This document shows positions 9,714 through 19,041 of a stretch of 55,887 nt of DNA, piece by piece. Location: positions 305,988 through 361,874 of the forward strand of contig NW_006889834.1 in assembly GCF_000231115.1 (NCBI RefSeq), in the 5' to 3' direction. This DNA comes from Vittaforma corneae ATCC 50505 (Eukaryota > Microsporidia > Nosematidae). The first letter of the stretch is position 1; every line of letters starts with the position of its first letter. Both the position numbers and the translations under genes were made by a program. The notes beneath the pieces are model-generated. The model was not told the DNA's origin, did no database searches, and saw only the letters and a program-made list of their open reading frames with translations.

Positions 9714-10316
9714 TTATTGCGGCCTGAGATCATCGTAGATTGTTTGTATGCTTCCGTACTTGTCTTTAAGCTTCGCCGATATGATCCTCAATCTGTTAAA
9801 TATTGACGCGGGCTCTGAGCCTTGCACCAGTCTTCCAATAGCATCCTTTGCTATTTTTATATTTTCCTCACAACCCAGCAGCGATACCCGTTCATCCCTT
9901 AGTATGAACTTACATCTAGAGAAGTTCTCAATGCTCTCTTTAATCCTCCCGTCTCGTCCTATAATGCGCCCAATTGCACGTGATAAGTGAGAGCTCTTGA
10001 GCTTGCGGATATCCTGAATATGGAACGATTCAGTGAACACGTCCTTAAATTTCATAATTGCAACTGCATCTTCGGGCTTGAAGCCGTCCAAAACAGCCTG
10101 GATATACGTCATGCTCCGTTCCAAATAGCAGAGATCGGCGGTCGAAGGGCACGTTCTAATCTCAACGTGCTTGGTCTTGGGGTTAAATCTGATCTGTAGC
10201 TTGCCCAGTTGTACTATTGGTGTGTATATCTTCATCCATTCTTGCTTCAACACTCTAACTCGGCTCTCTGGAACTGGAATTGATCTGTAGTGGGCTTCTT
10301 GCTCTTTGCTTTCCAT
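9714..10316 (-). CDS. PNO1: Pre-rRNA processing KH protein PNO1/Dim2
   Basis: A 200-residue KH-type RNA-binding protein matching PNO1 (Dim2, Rrp20), which binds the 3' end of 18S rRNA precursor in pre-40S particles and guides Nob1 cleavage and dimethylation. Family segments in order: IPVPESRV, EWMKIYTPIV, LQIRFNPKTKHVEIRTC, a GFKPEDAVA helix, then the second KH domain with KSSHLSRAIGRIIGRDGRIK (its GRDG loop matches GKGG). The length is a little short of yeast Dim2 (274) through loss of the N-terminal tail. The start ATG has the A/T motif about 5 bases in front (10322-10330), and the stop is embedded in AATAAA on the complement. Confidence 0.9.
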   Translation of the reverse strand: MESKEQEAHYRSIPVPESRVRVLKQEWMKIYTPIVQLGKLQIRFNPKTKHVEIRTCPSTADLCYLERSMTYIQAVLDGFKPEDAVAIMKFKDVFTESFHIQDIRKLKSSHLSRAIGRIIGRDGRIKESIENFSRCKFILRDERVSLLGCEENIKIAKDAIGRLVQGSEPASIFNRLRIISAKLKDKYGSIQTIYDDLRPQ

Positions 10317-10784
10317 GGCTTAAAATTTTTAGAAAGATATAAATAACTAAAAGAGGAGTTTAATGTTTAGATTGCAGATAGTTGAGTAGGCTGGCCTAGC
10401 ATAGCCAAGCAGACATGCTCCAGCAATACTGCTTTACCCATAAAACTTGATATTTTAAACCGCCATAGACATGTCCAATGCAGCACTGCTGGCCAGAGCA
10501 AGCTTTGTATTTAAATGGAGAATCAGAACAGTTTTTCATCATTATCAGCCAGGGATAACACAATTCATCATCTTCTCGGGGGTGCAGTTCTTGAAAATTT
10601 TTAAGGAAAGTTCAAGAAGAAAGCCAAAATACAATGGCCTTGGCGCAGGCATGAAGAGATTGGTGCTTTGGCTCTTCATCACCAAAATAAAGATAAGCAC
10701 AGCATTGCGCACTCAACAAAATATAGTGTATATTAATGTTAGCTTTACCTTACAAAATTTAACACATAAGTTCCCATTAAACGT
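10317..10784. other. Intergenic region between PNO1 and CCR4
   Basis: This 468-base stretch separates the PNO1 promoter from the CCR4 3' end. The PNO1 A/T motif (10322-10330) is at its left edge. A 131-codon plus-strand frame (10471-10866) runs through it but has no recognisable family and overlaps CCR4 coding sequence, so it is not called. Confidence 0.45.
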
Positions 10785-12245
10785 TTATTTAGGGGGTTCT
10801 ATTTTTTTAAGTTTATTTTTCAAACAGTATTTTGCGCCAATAAGTACATGGTCAGATGGAAAATGAATGTTTGGAAGCCCAACACATTGCGCAGTGTACT
10901 CCTCTTCTATTGGCGACAATACTCCCGTGAGCACAAGCTCTTCGGAGTAGAAAATATAGTCTATAACTTCTTTGAATGTGGGTGTGAAGTTTGTGAATGT
11001 TATGTCCTGGCCACCATATGAGTCCAGCAGCTTCATACTATGGCTAAACCCTGCGTTAAAGGGTGTATAGTCGTACAGCCCAAACCCGCTTCCATCTATC
11101 TCCTGCTCTGCAACCAGCTTGTACACAGGAGAATCTCTAAGACTATTAAAATCTCCCATGAAAAGCATGGATGCATGCTTATACTTCTGGCGTATCTTTT
11201 CGACATCTTCTATAAGCAGTATTGCTTGGAGCAGTTTAACATCGGAATACTCTGGGTCCCAGTGAATGTGTGTATTTACAACGATAGTTTGAAATCCATC
11301 CTGGCTTTCCAAAACTGTAATCAAAGTTATGTTATCCTTCCGCATGTTTCTATTTATTACATCCTGATTGGTTGCAAACCGCGAATCGGTAATGATCTTT
11401 TGAAAAAAATCCACATTGATCTGCTCTATTAATTTAAATTTGTTCCTTTTCCAAAACGTGGCGCAGCCATCCACCATCCGCTTGTCTGCCAGTGTCAATG
11501 ATCTGCTTCTAGGCAGAAATGTGCTGTCGTATTCCAGCTTCTGGTCCAGTTGGATTTTGTAGTATTCGTGATACAGGCATGTTTCGATCTCTTGGAGTGC
11601 TAGAATGTCCACATTGTACGACAGTATGCTGTTTAGGATGTTTTCCCTTCTAAGCTCAGGATTTATGACCCAGGAGGGCGCATATGTGCACTTCACTGCG
11701 TAAAAGTTGGATAAGATATTAAAGGTGCCGACCGCTATGCTGTCCAAGCACTGGTTGTCTTTACGAAATACCATGTCTATCCATGCCCTATCGGCTGGCG
11801 GTGGATATGAAGTGTTGTTTTCTCTGCAGAAATGGATTAGCGTCTTGTCTTTACAGAGCGAGTTGAACGGTGCGATCAGCGGATTATTTGTGATGTTTAG
11901 TATTTCGAGGTTAAACAGCGTCCCTAGTTCCATAGGAACACTCGAAATGGAATTGTCATTGAGGTACAGCTCTTTAAGAGAAACGGCCTTTCCGAGCTCT
12001 GGAGGAATACTCCGTATTTTGTTATGTGATAGATTTAGTTTTTCTAAGTTTCTCAGCTTGTATATTTCCCTTGGAATGTGCTCGATTTCATTGTTATTCA
12101 GCAATAGCTCCTTGATTGTGGTGTGCAGCAGAAACGGGGAGCTGAGTGATTTTAAGCCCTGAAATGAGAGATCTAACCCCACCACTCTTTCTGCAGCGCA
12201 CTTCGGAGGACTAAACTTTGAGTTTTTGCGTTGTTTCTCTTCCAT
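10785..12245 (-). CDS. CCR4: CCR4 deadenylase (LRR plus EEP nuclease)
   Basis: This 486-residue protein is the CCR4 catalytic subunit of the CCR4-NOT deadenylase, which shortens mRNA poly(A) tails in the cytoplasm. Residues about 20-135 hold four to five leucine-rich repeats (LNLSHNKIRSIPPELGKA type) that dock onto NOT1/CAF1. The endonuclease/exonuclease/phosphatase domain follows from about residue 170, with VGTFNILSN, LALQEIE (metal-binding Glu), NTHIHWDP, LFMGDFNSL, a DYIFYS strand and the terminal PSDHVLIGA (catalytic Asp-His). The long glutamine-rich N-terminus of yeast Ccr4 (837 residues) is absent. The ATG at 12245 is the first in frame; an A/T motif (12255-12262) lies 9 bases upstream. 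The stop is embedded in AATAAA. Confidence 0.92.
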   Translation of the reverse strand: MEEKQRKNSKFSPPKCAAERVVGLDLSFQGLKSLSSPFLLHTTIKELLLNNNEIEHIPREIYKLRNLEKLNLSHNKIRSIPPELGKAVSLKELYLNDNSISSVPMELGTLFNLEILNITNNPLIAPFNSLCKDKTLIHFCRENNTSYPPPADRAWIDMVFRKDNQCLDSIAVGTFNILSNFYAVKCTYAPSWVINPELRRENILNSILSYNVDILALQEIETCLYHEYYKIQLDQKLEYDSTFLPRSRSLTLADKRMVDGCATFWKRNKFKLIEQINVDFFQKIITDSRFATNQDVINRNMRKDNITLITVLESQDGFQTIVVNTHIHWDPEYSDVKLLQAILLIEDVEKIRQKYKHASMLFMGDFNSLRDSPVYKLVAEQEIDGSGFGLYDYTPFNAGFSHSMKLLDSYGGQDITFTNFTPTFKEVIDYIFYSEELVLTGVLSPIEEEYTAQCVGLPNIHFPSDHVLIGAKYCLKNKLKKIEPPK

Positions 12246-12476
12246 TGAAGGAATAAATTTTTGTTGGAAAAAAGATTGCAAACATTGGCTTGGCAAAGTG
12301 AAAGGAAAAATTTTTGAAAAATATTTAGGTATAAGAACACATGTAGCGTTTATAGCAGGCTTGCATCACTTTACAAGTACGGCTTTGGCATGTTTTGGGC
12401 ACTGCTAGTGACACCATAAAACTACATGCATTAGCTCAACTGAATGTCTGATTTTAAAAGTAAAATTATGATTTAT

Positions 12477-12991
12477 TTAAAATCCAGATCCAAATATCCT
12501 AACCTTGAAGTTCTGCCCAAAAGAGGTGCACAGGAGCCTCTCTAGTGCAGACAGCTCAGGCTTAGACCAGCACTGGTTCTTACTATCAAGATAGACAATT
12601 TGAGTCGTTTCTTCTCTACTTTCGATTTCATTTGTCCTGCCTGCAACAACTGCCGGGAAGACCAGGTCGCCAAGGATGTCCTCGCGGCTCTTGATTGGGT
12701 TAAAGATCTTTGATGATGGTATCTCGCCACCCTCCTCATCACAATCATGTATTTTGGAATCTCCTTCTTGAGTGCAGCCGTCAGTTCCTTTGAGTGTAGT
12801 TTGGCGTAGATAAGAAGTTCTAGGGGCATAGTAATGACCATTGCTTTTGGAAGATCCTCAGAGAAGGAAAAGGGCACAAGAGAAATGGCCAATAAAGCAT
12901 TTTTCAACCCAGGCTCGTTTTCAAGTGGTGCGGAAAGAACTCTTGAAAATATCTTTGCGACTTTGTTCTCTAATTCAGTCTGGGTGCTCAT
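12477..12991 (-). CDS. RPS7: 40S ribosomal protein S7 (eS7), one frameshift
   Basis: eS7 is a component of the 40S subunit. The N-terminal part reads MSTQTELENKVAKIFSRVL and PKAMVITMPLELLIYAKLH, and the C-terminal part, in the next frame, reads SREDILGDLVFPAVVAGRT, YLDSK, SALERLLC and ends FKVRIFGSGF. The 'ILEDLVFP...VGKR' core and the terminal Y/LE-KL-TG-helix order match eS7. The frame changes at the G-run complementary to 12730-12732, where one base seems missing; restoring the frame gives about 171 residues, near the normal 190. Because conserved sequence continues on both sides and the protein is essential, an indel error is the simplest explanation. Two A/T motifs (13010-13028) and a C-run precede the ATG. 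The stop is joined to AATAAA. Confidence 0.75.
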
Positions 12992-13009
12992 TGGGGGAAG
13001 TGTGGCTTG

Positions 13010-13028
13010 AAAAATTTTAAAAAATTTT
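13010..13028 (-). promoter_or_regulatory. Double A/T start-proximal motif of RPS7
   Basis: Two adjacent A-run/T-run motifs lie 19-37 bases upstream of the RPS7 ATG (12991), with a run of five C directly before the ATG on the coding strand. This is the strongest copy of the motif in the window, fitting a highly transcribed ribosomal protein gene. Confidence 0.5.
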
Positions 13029-13153
13029 ACAAGGCGAAGAAAAGAACCAGGAAAAGAGAGTATGTAGTCAGCCATAGCAGTGGCACAATGCAACTAGGAT
13101 GGTACAGCGTCAACACGCCTTACAACCTACCAAAGCTTTGTATTTCAAAACAT

Positions 13154-15235
13154 TTATTCACTTCGTACAATAAATCGGCAGAGTGTGTCGTAAAACTTGC
13201 CATAGTCGATCTTTTCCGTGTTCAGCAGCCCGGGCTGGCTGGGATTGACGTAGTGCAGCAGTATCCTCTCCTGGCTCTTTCCCTCGTTGGTTTCTTTGTA
13301 CTGCGAAACTGGTATTCGATCAAGCAATGAAAGACTGTACTGCTTGGCCTCCTCGATGATTTCTTTAAAAAATGAAAACTCAGGTTTTTGGTCCAGGCCC
13401 TCCTTTACCCAATCAGCGACATACTTGCCCTTCCACAGAAGAACGTTATGGAAAGAATCCAGGACAAGAATACACTCGGGATTCAGGCTTGACGTGTCCA
13501 GCTCAACTGGCATGATATCTCCCTGGTAATGGAACGAAATCAGAGAGGGCTTTATCAGCTTAATAGCATCTTCGGTTATCAATTTAAATAGCAGAACTCT
13601 AAAATATGCACTCTCATCTTTTGAAATGCCATCTTTTTGGACCAAAAGGCTTCTTCTAAAGAAAAACATAAAATTAGGATAGTACGACATTGAATCAGGC
13701 AGAGACACACTCGACGGATTGTCCTTCAAATAGCTGCCATATTTCTTCATAAATCTAATCAAAGTCTTGTCAATAGCATTTTCAAAATCATAGACATTCT
13801 GGAAGTTTCTCATCAGAAAAGCTCTGGCCTGGAAGACACAGGCTGCCTCCTGGTCGAATCCTGCACAAATTCTAGACTTGTCGTTCGTAAACATTCTACT
13901 AAAGCTGGTGGCCCTTGTCACTATTTTTCTATCGCTTCTCTGATACTGGGTAATTACTTGAACGTACCCGAATTCCTCAGGTCTGGATGTTGTTGTATTC
14001 TCAAGCAGGATTGTGATGTTGGTTTTGGGATAGACACACCCGACCTTCCATCCAGCACCATACGACTTGCCTTCCCCGAGGATCCCCTTAACAGCCAGGT
14101 TGTGTGAGGTCTTTACCTGAATCTTAACGTTGAATCCCACTCTTAAAAATCCATCCTCTTCCCTCTCAAACATCTTGCTCAATGATTTCATTTTTATTTC
14201 CTCATCAAAGTCCTGCGCCATAATCAAGCATCCACCTGTCAGCGTGACAAGCGGCTTTATTTGCTCTATCCCAATATCCGCTATCGTCTCTGCTATGATA
14301 TCAACACTGTGGCCAGAGGCATTCAGTTTATCTGCAAGATTTCTAAAGTAGGCTGCAGACTCCTCTAAGTCCAGCTTTTCATAGGTAGATCCTGATATTT
14401 CTAGCAATGCGATCTTTCCCGGCCCATAGGTGCAGGGGCCCTGCGTAAATATCATATACTTCACGCTGGCCTCACTGAAGTGGGCGCCATCTATCAGAGA
14501 CATGGCCAGGGAAAATGCAGAGCCAGTGCATCTCAGTGGCCTATATCCATGCAACACTGAGAAGGGATCTGTCTCCAGATTATCGATGGCTTCAAGAATC
14601 TGCTCTACCTTGTCCTCCTTCTTTACTAAGAAATTTCGGACATCTCCAATATTGAATTTTCCTAGCATCTCCTTTGTATACATATTTCTACCTGAAAATT
14701 GGTAGACTGATTTCATATCCTCTTCTGCAAACGAAATCAGGGTGATGTTGGTGCCGAAAAACACCAAGCACACCATAGCATCGTCTGGAATGCTCTTAAT
14801 CGTGTGGATAAGACCCCTCTTCATTAGTTCATGTCTTTCTTGGTCGTATGTGCAAATATCTATCAAAAGTATAAATACTGGAGAAAATGAAGTACTTTTA
14901 CTCAAAATGTACTCAACAGTAGAGTTGCCTTCTATTAATTCTGGGAGCATGTTCTCTGGAGTGATATCTCTAGCATGGGGCGGCAACATATTTCTAGCAT
15001 TGCAAAAGACACAAGCCCATGTTTTGGATCCAAAGTCTATTACCGACTGCTGGCACAGGATTGACTGGCACCCCTGGCAGGGAATAGGTTCACATGGAAG
15101 GGAAAGACAGGGCTGGTGAACGTTGTACAAACACGCTATGGGTATCAGATCAGTTTTTGTTGGCAAGACTGGCCAAATATTCCATGTGAGTCTTATTCCA
15201 TCGATCTGCTCGATAGTTTTTATTGTTTTTTCCAT
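13154..15235 (-). CDS. SEC23: COPII coat protein SEC23
   Basis: The 693-residue protein is SEC23, the GTPase-activating inner-coat subunit of COPII vesicles leaving the endoplasmic reticulum. It begins with the beta-sheet strand IEQIDGIRLTWNIWP, then a zinc finger CQGCQSILC ... WACVFCNARN (residues about 53-80), a vWA-like trunk domain beginning PVFILLIDICTYDQE, the family's LHGYRPLRCTGSAFSLAMSL, a helical domain, and a C-terminal gelsolin-like domain ending FYDTLCRFIVRSE. It is only slightly shorter than yeast Sec23 (768). The start is a clean ATG. The TAA stop lies within AATAAA (13153-13158 on the complement). RPS7 follows on the same strand 162 bases downstream. Confidence 0.93.
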   Translation of the reverse strand: MEKTIKTIEQIDGIRLTWNIWPVLPTKTDLIPIACLYNVHQPCLSLPCEPIPCQGCQSILCQQSVIDFGSKTWACVFCNARNMLPPHARDITPENMLPELIEGNSTVEYILSKSTSFSPVFILLIDICTYDQERHELMKRGLIHTIKSIPDDAMVCLVFFGTNITLISFAEEDMKSVYQFSGRNMYTKEMLGKFNIGDVRNFLVKKEDKVEQILEAIDNLETDPFSVLHGYRPLRCTGSAFSLAMSLIDGAHFSEASVKYMIFTQGPCTYGPGKIALLEISGSTYEKLDLEESAAYFRNLADKLNASGHSVDIIAETIADIGIEQIKPLVTLTGGCLIMAQDFDEEIKMKSLSKMFEREEDGFLRVGFNVKIQVKTSHNLAVKGILGEGKSYGAGWKVGCVYPKTNITILLENTTTSRPEEFGYVQVITQYQRSDRKIVTRATSFSRMFTNDKSRICAGFDQEAACVFQARAFLMRNFQNVYDFENAIDKTLIRFMKKYGSYLKDNPSSVSLPDSMSYYPNFMFFFRRSLLVQKDGISKDESAYFRVLLFKLITEDAIKLIKPSLISFHYQGDIMPVELDTSSLNPECILVLDSFHNVLLWKGKYVADWVKEGLDQKPEFSFFKEIIEEAKQYSLSLLDRIPVSQYKETNEGKSQERILLHYVNPSQPGLLNTEKIDYGKFYDTLCRFIVRSE

Positions 15236-15557
15236 GAAGGGTGGAAACTTTGTTTGAAAAAAGACTAAGAGAGGACAAATAAATTAGAGTACGAACTATT
15301 TAAATATATTCAAGACTACTTATTAAGTCTGCCGACACAAAGGAGACAGATGTAGCACGCCATAAATGTGCTACGGCAATATCTATGATTTCAACTATTA
15401 GCTTTAATATTATTTGTGTGTATTACTACAACAAGCTTTCATACAAGCATATGAATGCATATGTTTTCCGTGCTAAGCAATTCTGTTACACTCCTAATCT
15501 AAAACTGTTTCATACCTGAAGTTTTGATTTTGGAGGTAGAGAGACAGTCACTGAAGT
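15236..15557. other. Intergenic region between divergent SEC23 and membrane-protein genes
   Basis: This 322-base stretch separates two divergent starts. It is A+T rich and has a small palindrome around CATATGAATGCATATG near 15447-15462. I see no RNA gene or coding stretch. Confidence 0.45.
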
Positions 15558-17342
15558 ATGGCTGATCCACAGAAAAAGAATAGGAAATTCAGAATCAAGT
15601 GGTGGTGGGACTCAGAGGATGAGCAGGCAGCCAAGAAAGATCCACAGTATGCAGAAGCATTAGAAAAGGCCGACGATATGATAAAAGAAAAAGATTTAGA
15701 CAAGAGGGAAGTTGAGAAGAAGAAAGATGATATAGTTAAAGAGGCTATTAAAGAAACTAAAAAAGAAAACGAAGAGGACTCAAAGAAGACTGCGGCAAGT
15801 GCTCAAGACGGAAAAGCATCATCAAGTACCCAGGTAGAAAACAAAGACAAGAAGGATGGCAAAGGCTTGTTTCATAACTGGTTTGGAGATGATGAGGAAG
15901 GACAGCATGATAAAAGGGATAAGAAAGAGAACATGGCCCAGAGGGACACCAGCAACAAGTACAGTGCCAATGGTGAGGAAAATGTGAAAAGTAGACAGCC
16001 CGCTGATCAAAAGAAAATTGATAGAAAAGACGATGCCAAGGATACTTTAGCAAAGGAAAACCAGCAGGGCCATGGTAAGGACAAGGACGAATCACGATAT
16101 AAGGGATGGTTTGGCAACAAACAGCCAACAAATGAAAAGACCGATCAGAAAGAACTCTCTCGTGAACAAAAATCGGCAGAACAGCCTAAAAAAACTGATC
16201 AAAATAAGAGCACTGCGGACAAAAATAAAGGTTTTTGGAATTGGGGTCGAAACCAAGATGAAAACGGAGAGTCGGAAAGAAATAAAGCTTCAAATAAACC
16301 TGAAAGAAATGGCCAAGGTGACGGCACAAAACAAGAAACTAAAAAAGTGAGTGAGCAGAAGTCTAGAGCCGTGCAGGATGTGAATGCAGGGAAAGACAAA
16401 TCCGATAGACAAAAAATATCCGATGACAGACCAGGCAAAAGCAAACTAGATGGAAACAGAGATGCTGGTAAGAACAAGGAAGCTGGTAAGGAGAAGCCAG
16501 ATAAAAACGAAAAGAAAAACGATGCAAATGAAAAGGATGGTGAGAGAGACAAGAGCGAAAGAACAAACACTCTTTTAGTCATCTGCGGATGTATCAACGT
16601 TGTTCTTGCCATTCTTTTCTTTTTATATACCGAGGTTTGGGCTGACGCCACTGTCACGCACAACATGCTTCTTGTTGGAGTGCTGTTACTTGTGATTTTG
16701 ATACCATTTATACTTCTTCCTTTTTATAAAAATTTAATATGCCGAATTTTAGCAGTACTATCGGTCATTATTACCATTATTTTACTGGTGTATCTATTTA
16801 TTAATAGAGCAAGAGTATTTTACTACCAGCTACTGGTTCGAGAGGCCGATCGTCCACAGTTTGAAAACATAGAACGGATGTACTGGTCCGAAAGAAATCC
16901 TGTGCTCTTCAATGTTCTGAAAGACGAGGGATACTACATAGAAGAATGGGCAGAAAGCTCAAAAAAGAAGGGTGCTAAGATATTTATTTTAAAGGGCAAG
17001 TTAACTGGAACAGACAAAGAGTGGCAGTATGACAGAGATCTGGCAGAGCAAACACTGAGAGATAACATCGAGAAAGGCACAGACGAAACTGGGCCCGCAG
17101 TGGCATATTCGTTGATCAGAGTCAGCTGGACCACAGACAGGGCCGAGGAAATACTAAAAGAAATCAAGAAGACCAAGTTTAGTAAGCTTGGAGAGAACTA
17201 TGTGTTTGTAATTGGGGTTTTTGATGTTGGAACCAGGTTTGGAAGCATTCTCGGATCTGAGCCCGTGTCTATTGATGCAGCATCCGAAGATCAGCCAAGC
17301 GCTGGGGGTAAGCTATCCAGGGAGTTTAACAGCAAAGTATAG
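15558..17342 (+). CDS. Lysine/glutamate-rich three-pass membrane protein with tryptophan motifs
   Basis: A 594-residue protein of unknown family. Residues 1-335 are extremely charged (Lys, Glu, Asp, Asn, Gln) and must be largely disordered, yet are punctuated by aromatic motifs: KWWWD (15-17), HNWFGDDEE (108), YKGWFGN (184) and FWNWGR (227-229). Three hydrophobic helices follow at about 336-356, 366-390 and 392-413, then a globular-looking C-terminal domain of 180 residues (ERMYWSERNPVLFNVL, GENYVFVIGVFDVGTRFG). No N-terminal signal peptide is visible, so the charged region is probably cytosolic. Function is unknown; the spaced Trp motifs suggest short linear binding sites. The start is the first ATG. 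Confidence 0.6.
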   Translation: MADPQKKNRKFRIKWWWDSEDEQAAKKDPQYAEALEKADDMIKEKDLDKREVEKKKDDIVKEAIKETKKENEEDSKKTAASAQDGKASSSTQVENKDKKDGKGLFHNWFGDDEEGQHDKRDKKENMAQRDTSNKYSANGEENVKSRQPADQKKIDRKDDAKDTLAKENQQGHGKDKDESRYKGWFGNKQPTNEKTDQKELSREQKSAEQPKKTDQNKSTADKNKGFWNWGRNQDENGESERNKASNKPERNGQGDGTKQETKKVSEQKSRAVQDVNAGKDKSDRQKISDDRPGKSKLDGNRDAGKNKEAGKEKPDKNEKKNDANEKDGERDKSERTNTLLVICGCINVVLAILFFLYTEVWADATVTHNMLLVGVLLLVILIPFILLPFYKNLICRILAVLSVIITIILLVYLFINRARVFYYQLLVREADRPQFENIERMYWSERNPVLFNVLKDEGYYIEEWAESSKKKGAKIFILKGKLTGTDKEWQYDRDLAEQTLRDNIEKGTDETGPAVAYSLIRVSWTTDRAEEILKEIKKTKFSKLGENYVFVIGVFDVGTRFGSILGSEPVSIDAASEDQPSAGGKLSREFNSKV

Positions 17343-17420
17343 AGATGCAACGCCCAGAACGTAGTTTTGTATTGTGCTGTTCTGGATATGCTTTATTTGC
17401 TCATAAAACTATTTCCACCC

Positions 17421-18062
17421 ATGCCCATGGGTATCATAGAAAAGCTTCAGAAAAAGCTAGAAGGTGGAAAGTTCAGACTTTTGAACGAGAAGCTGTACAA
17501 GAACAGGGGGCTGACAGAAAAAGAGGCACTGGACTACCACAAATACTATGAAAGCCAGGTGAAGAAGTGGCCATGCGATCCAAAGAAGACTATTATCAAT
17601 AAGATAAAGAAATGCGGACAGGACAACTTGAAAATAGCGGATTTGGGATGCGGCTCATGCGGGATTGCAGAAAATTTCAAGAATGTTAGTTCCTTTGACA
17701 AGTATCCAATCAACGACAAGGTTGTAAAGTGCGAATTAAGGGAAATCCCAGTGGAGGATAAGCAGTTCGATGTGGCTGTCTGCTGTCTTAGTCTGATGAT
17801 GACGAATATTGCAAGAGTTTTGAGGGAGACTAATCGCATTCTTAAGGTGGGTGGGGTGTTTTATATGTCTGAGGTTGCAAGCAGAGTGAAAAACATGAAA
17901 AAATTTATAAACAGCGTTGAAAAGCTTGGATTTAAGGTCCAGGATGTTGACAAGACCAGCACCTACTTTTTCATATTGAAATTTGAGAAGATCAGCGATG
18001 TCAGTACTGAGAATAAGTTACCAGTGGTGGCACTAAGCGCCTGGACATATAAAAAGAGATAA
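17421..18062 (+). CDS. RRP8: Ribosomal RNA-processing protein 8 (Rrp8 methyltransferase)
   Basis: This is the Rrp8/nucleomethylin family, a nucleolar SAM-dependent methyltransferase that makes m1A in large-subunit rRNA. The family opening GGKFRLLNEKLY and the WPCDPKKTII segment precede the SAM-binding motif IADLGCGSCGIAENF; VSSFDKYP, VAVCCLSLMMTNIARVL, ETNRILKVGGVFYMSEV and ASRVKNMKKF follow in the usual order. The ATG at 17421 gives 213 residues; an earlier ATG at 17388 would add a hydrophobic MLYLLIKLFPP segment not typical of the family. It is the catalytic domain only, against 392 residues in yeast. The previous gene ends fewer than 80 bases upstream on the same strand. Confidence 0.88.
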   Translation: MPMGIIEKLQKKLEGGKFRLLNEKLYKNRGLTEKEALDYHKYYESQVKKWPCDPKKTIINKIKKCGQDNLKIADLGCGSCGIAENFKNVSSFDKYPINDKVVKCELREIPVEDKQFDVAVCCLSLMMTNIARVLRETNRILKVGGVFYMSEVASRVKNMKKFINSVEKLGFKVQDVDKTSTYFFILKFEKISDVSTENKLPVVALSAWTYKKR

Positions 18063-18244
18063 AGCGAGTATAACTCAATGCCCAATGTCTTGTTTTATCA
18101 TTTCTTAACACACCACCGCTTAAGATGAATATTGATGTACTGGATAGCTTTACTATCCATGCGACTGTGATGTACATTGGTCGTTTATGGCAATGTGGAA
18201 TTCGCCTAGTCCCACTGCTATTGCAGTGCTAGCTTGTAGTAGAT

Positions 18245-18253
18245 AAAAATTTT
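18245..18253 (+). promoter_or_regulatory. A/T start-proximal motif of NSA2
   Basis: AAAAATTTT lies 14 bases before the NSA2 ATG, with a CCATCCC stretch between them. Confidence 0.45.
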
Positions 18254-18267
18254 CCATCCCATTGAAA

Positions 18268-19041
18268 ATGCCACAAAACGAGTATGTGGAGGAGGCAATA
18301 AAAAAGTATGGCAGGCCACTGGACTATGAAGTAAAGAAGGCAAAGAGGGAGGCAAGAATGGAGAAGATAATCGCCAAGAAGGTAGTCATGCTCACTGGAA
18401 TAAAAGCTAAGCTTTTCAAGAAGAAGATGCAAGCAGAAAAAGTACAGCTAAAGAAGAATATAAAGCTGAAGGATACAAAAAAAGCACATGCCAAGTCAGA
18501 AACTACAGCGGAGGCCCTTCCCGCATTCCTGCTCGATAGAGAAAATGATCATGCCAAGAAGCTTAGCTCGAAAATAAAACAGAAGAGGCAGGAGAAGGCA
18601 GCTAAGTACACTGTTCCAATAGCTAAAGTTGAGGGATTGAGTGAGGCCGAGGTGTTTGGTGTGGTGGCATCAGGAAAAAGAAAGAACAAGCACTGGAAGA
18701 GAATAGTAAACAGGCCCTGCTTCGTGGGGAATGATTTTACAAGAAAGGCACCCAAGTTTGAAAAATTTATTAGGCCCATGAGCATGAGATTTGCCACAGC
18801 GCATGTGTCTCATCCTGAACTTAAGACAACATTTAGACTGTCTATTTTATCAGTGAAGAGGAACCCGCATTCTGAAGTGTTTACTGGCCTGGGCGTGCTT
18901 AGCAAAGGCACGATTATTGAAGTCAATGTCAGCGAGCTTGGAATTGTTGATGGCAGTGGGCAAGTTGTATGGGGAAAGTATGCGCAAGTAACGAACAATC
19001 CTGAAAATGATGGATGTGTAAATGCAATACTATTGGTCTAG
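18268..19041 (+). CDS. NSA2: Ribosome biogenesis protein NSA2
   Basis: The 257-residue protein matches NSA2 (TINP1), a pre-60S assembly factor needed for 27S rRNA processing in the nucleolus. It starts with MPQNEYVEEAIKKYGRPLDY, followed by a very basic helical region (KAKREARMEKIIAKK), the central KYTVPIAKVEGLSEAEVF and KHWKRIVNRPCFVG segments, and an eS8-like C-terminal barrel with ELKTTFRLSILSVKRNP, GTIIEVNVSELGIV and ENDGCVNAILLV. It is essentially the full length of yeast Nsa2 (261). The ATG at 18268 fits the family start; the frame opens two codons earlier without an ATG. Confidence 0.95.
   Translation: MPQNEYVEEAIKKYGRPLDYEVKKAKREARMEKIIAKKVVMLTGIKAKLFKKKMQAEKVQLKKNIKLKDTKKAHAKSETTAEALPAFLLDRENDHAKKLSSKIKQKRQEKAAKYTVPIAKVEGLSEAEVFGVVASGKRKNKHWKRIVNRPCFVGNDFTRKAPKFEKFIRPMSMRFATAHVSHPELKTTFRLSILSVKRNPHSEVFTGLGVLSKGTIIEVNVSELGIVDGSGQVVWGKYAQVTNNPENDGCVNAILLV

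Noticed and set aside
10471..10866. Plus-strand frame of 131 codons between PNO1 and CCR4
   Set aside because: It overlaps the conserved CCR4 C-terminus by 82 bases, has no family likeness and no start motif.
13007..13330. 107-codon plus-strand frame across the RPS7 start and SEC23 3' end
   Set aside because: Most of it is antisense to SEC23 and its start lies in the RPS7 promoter; treated as a shadow.
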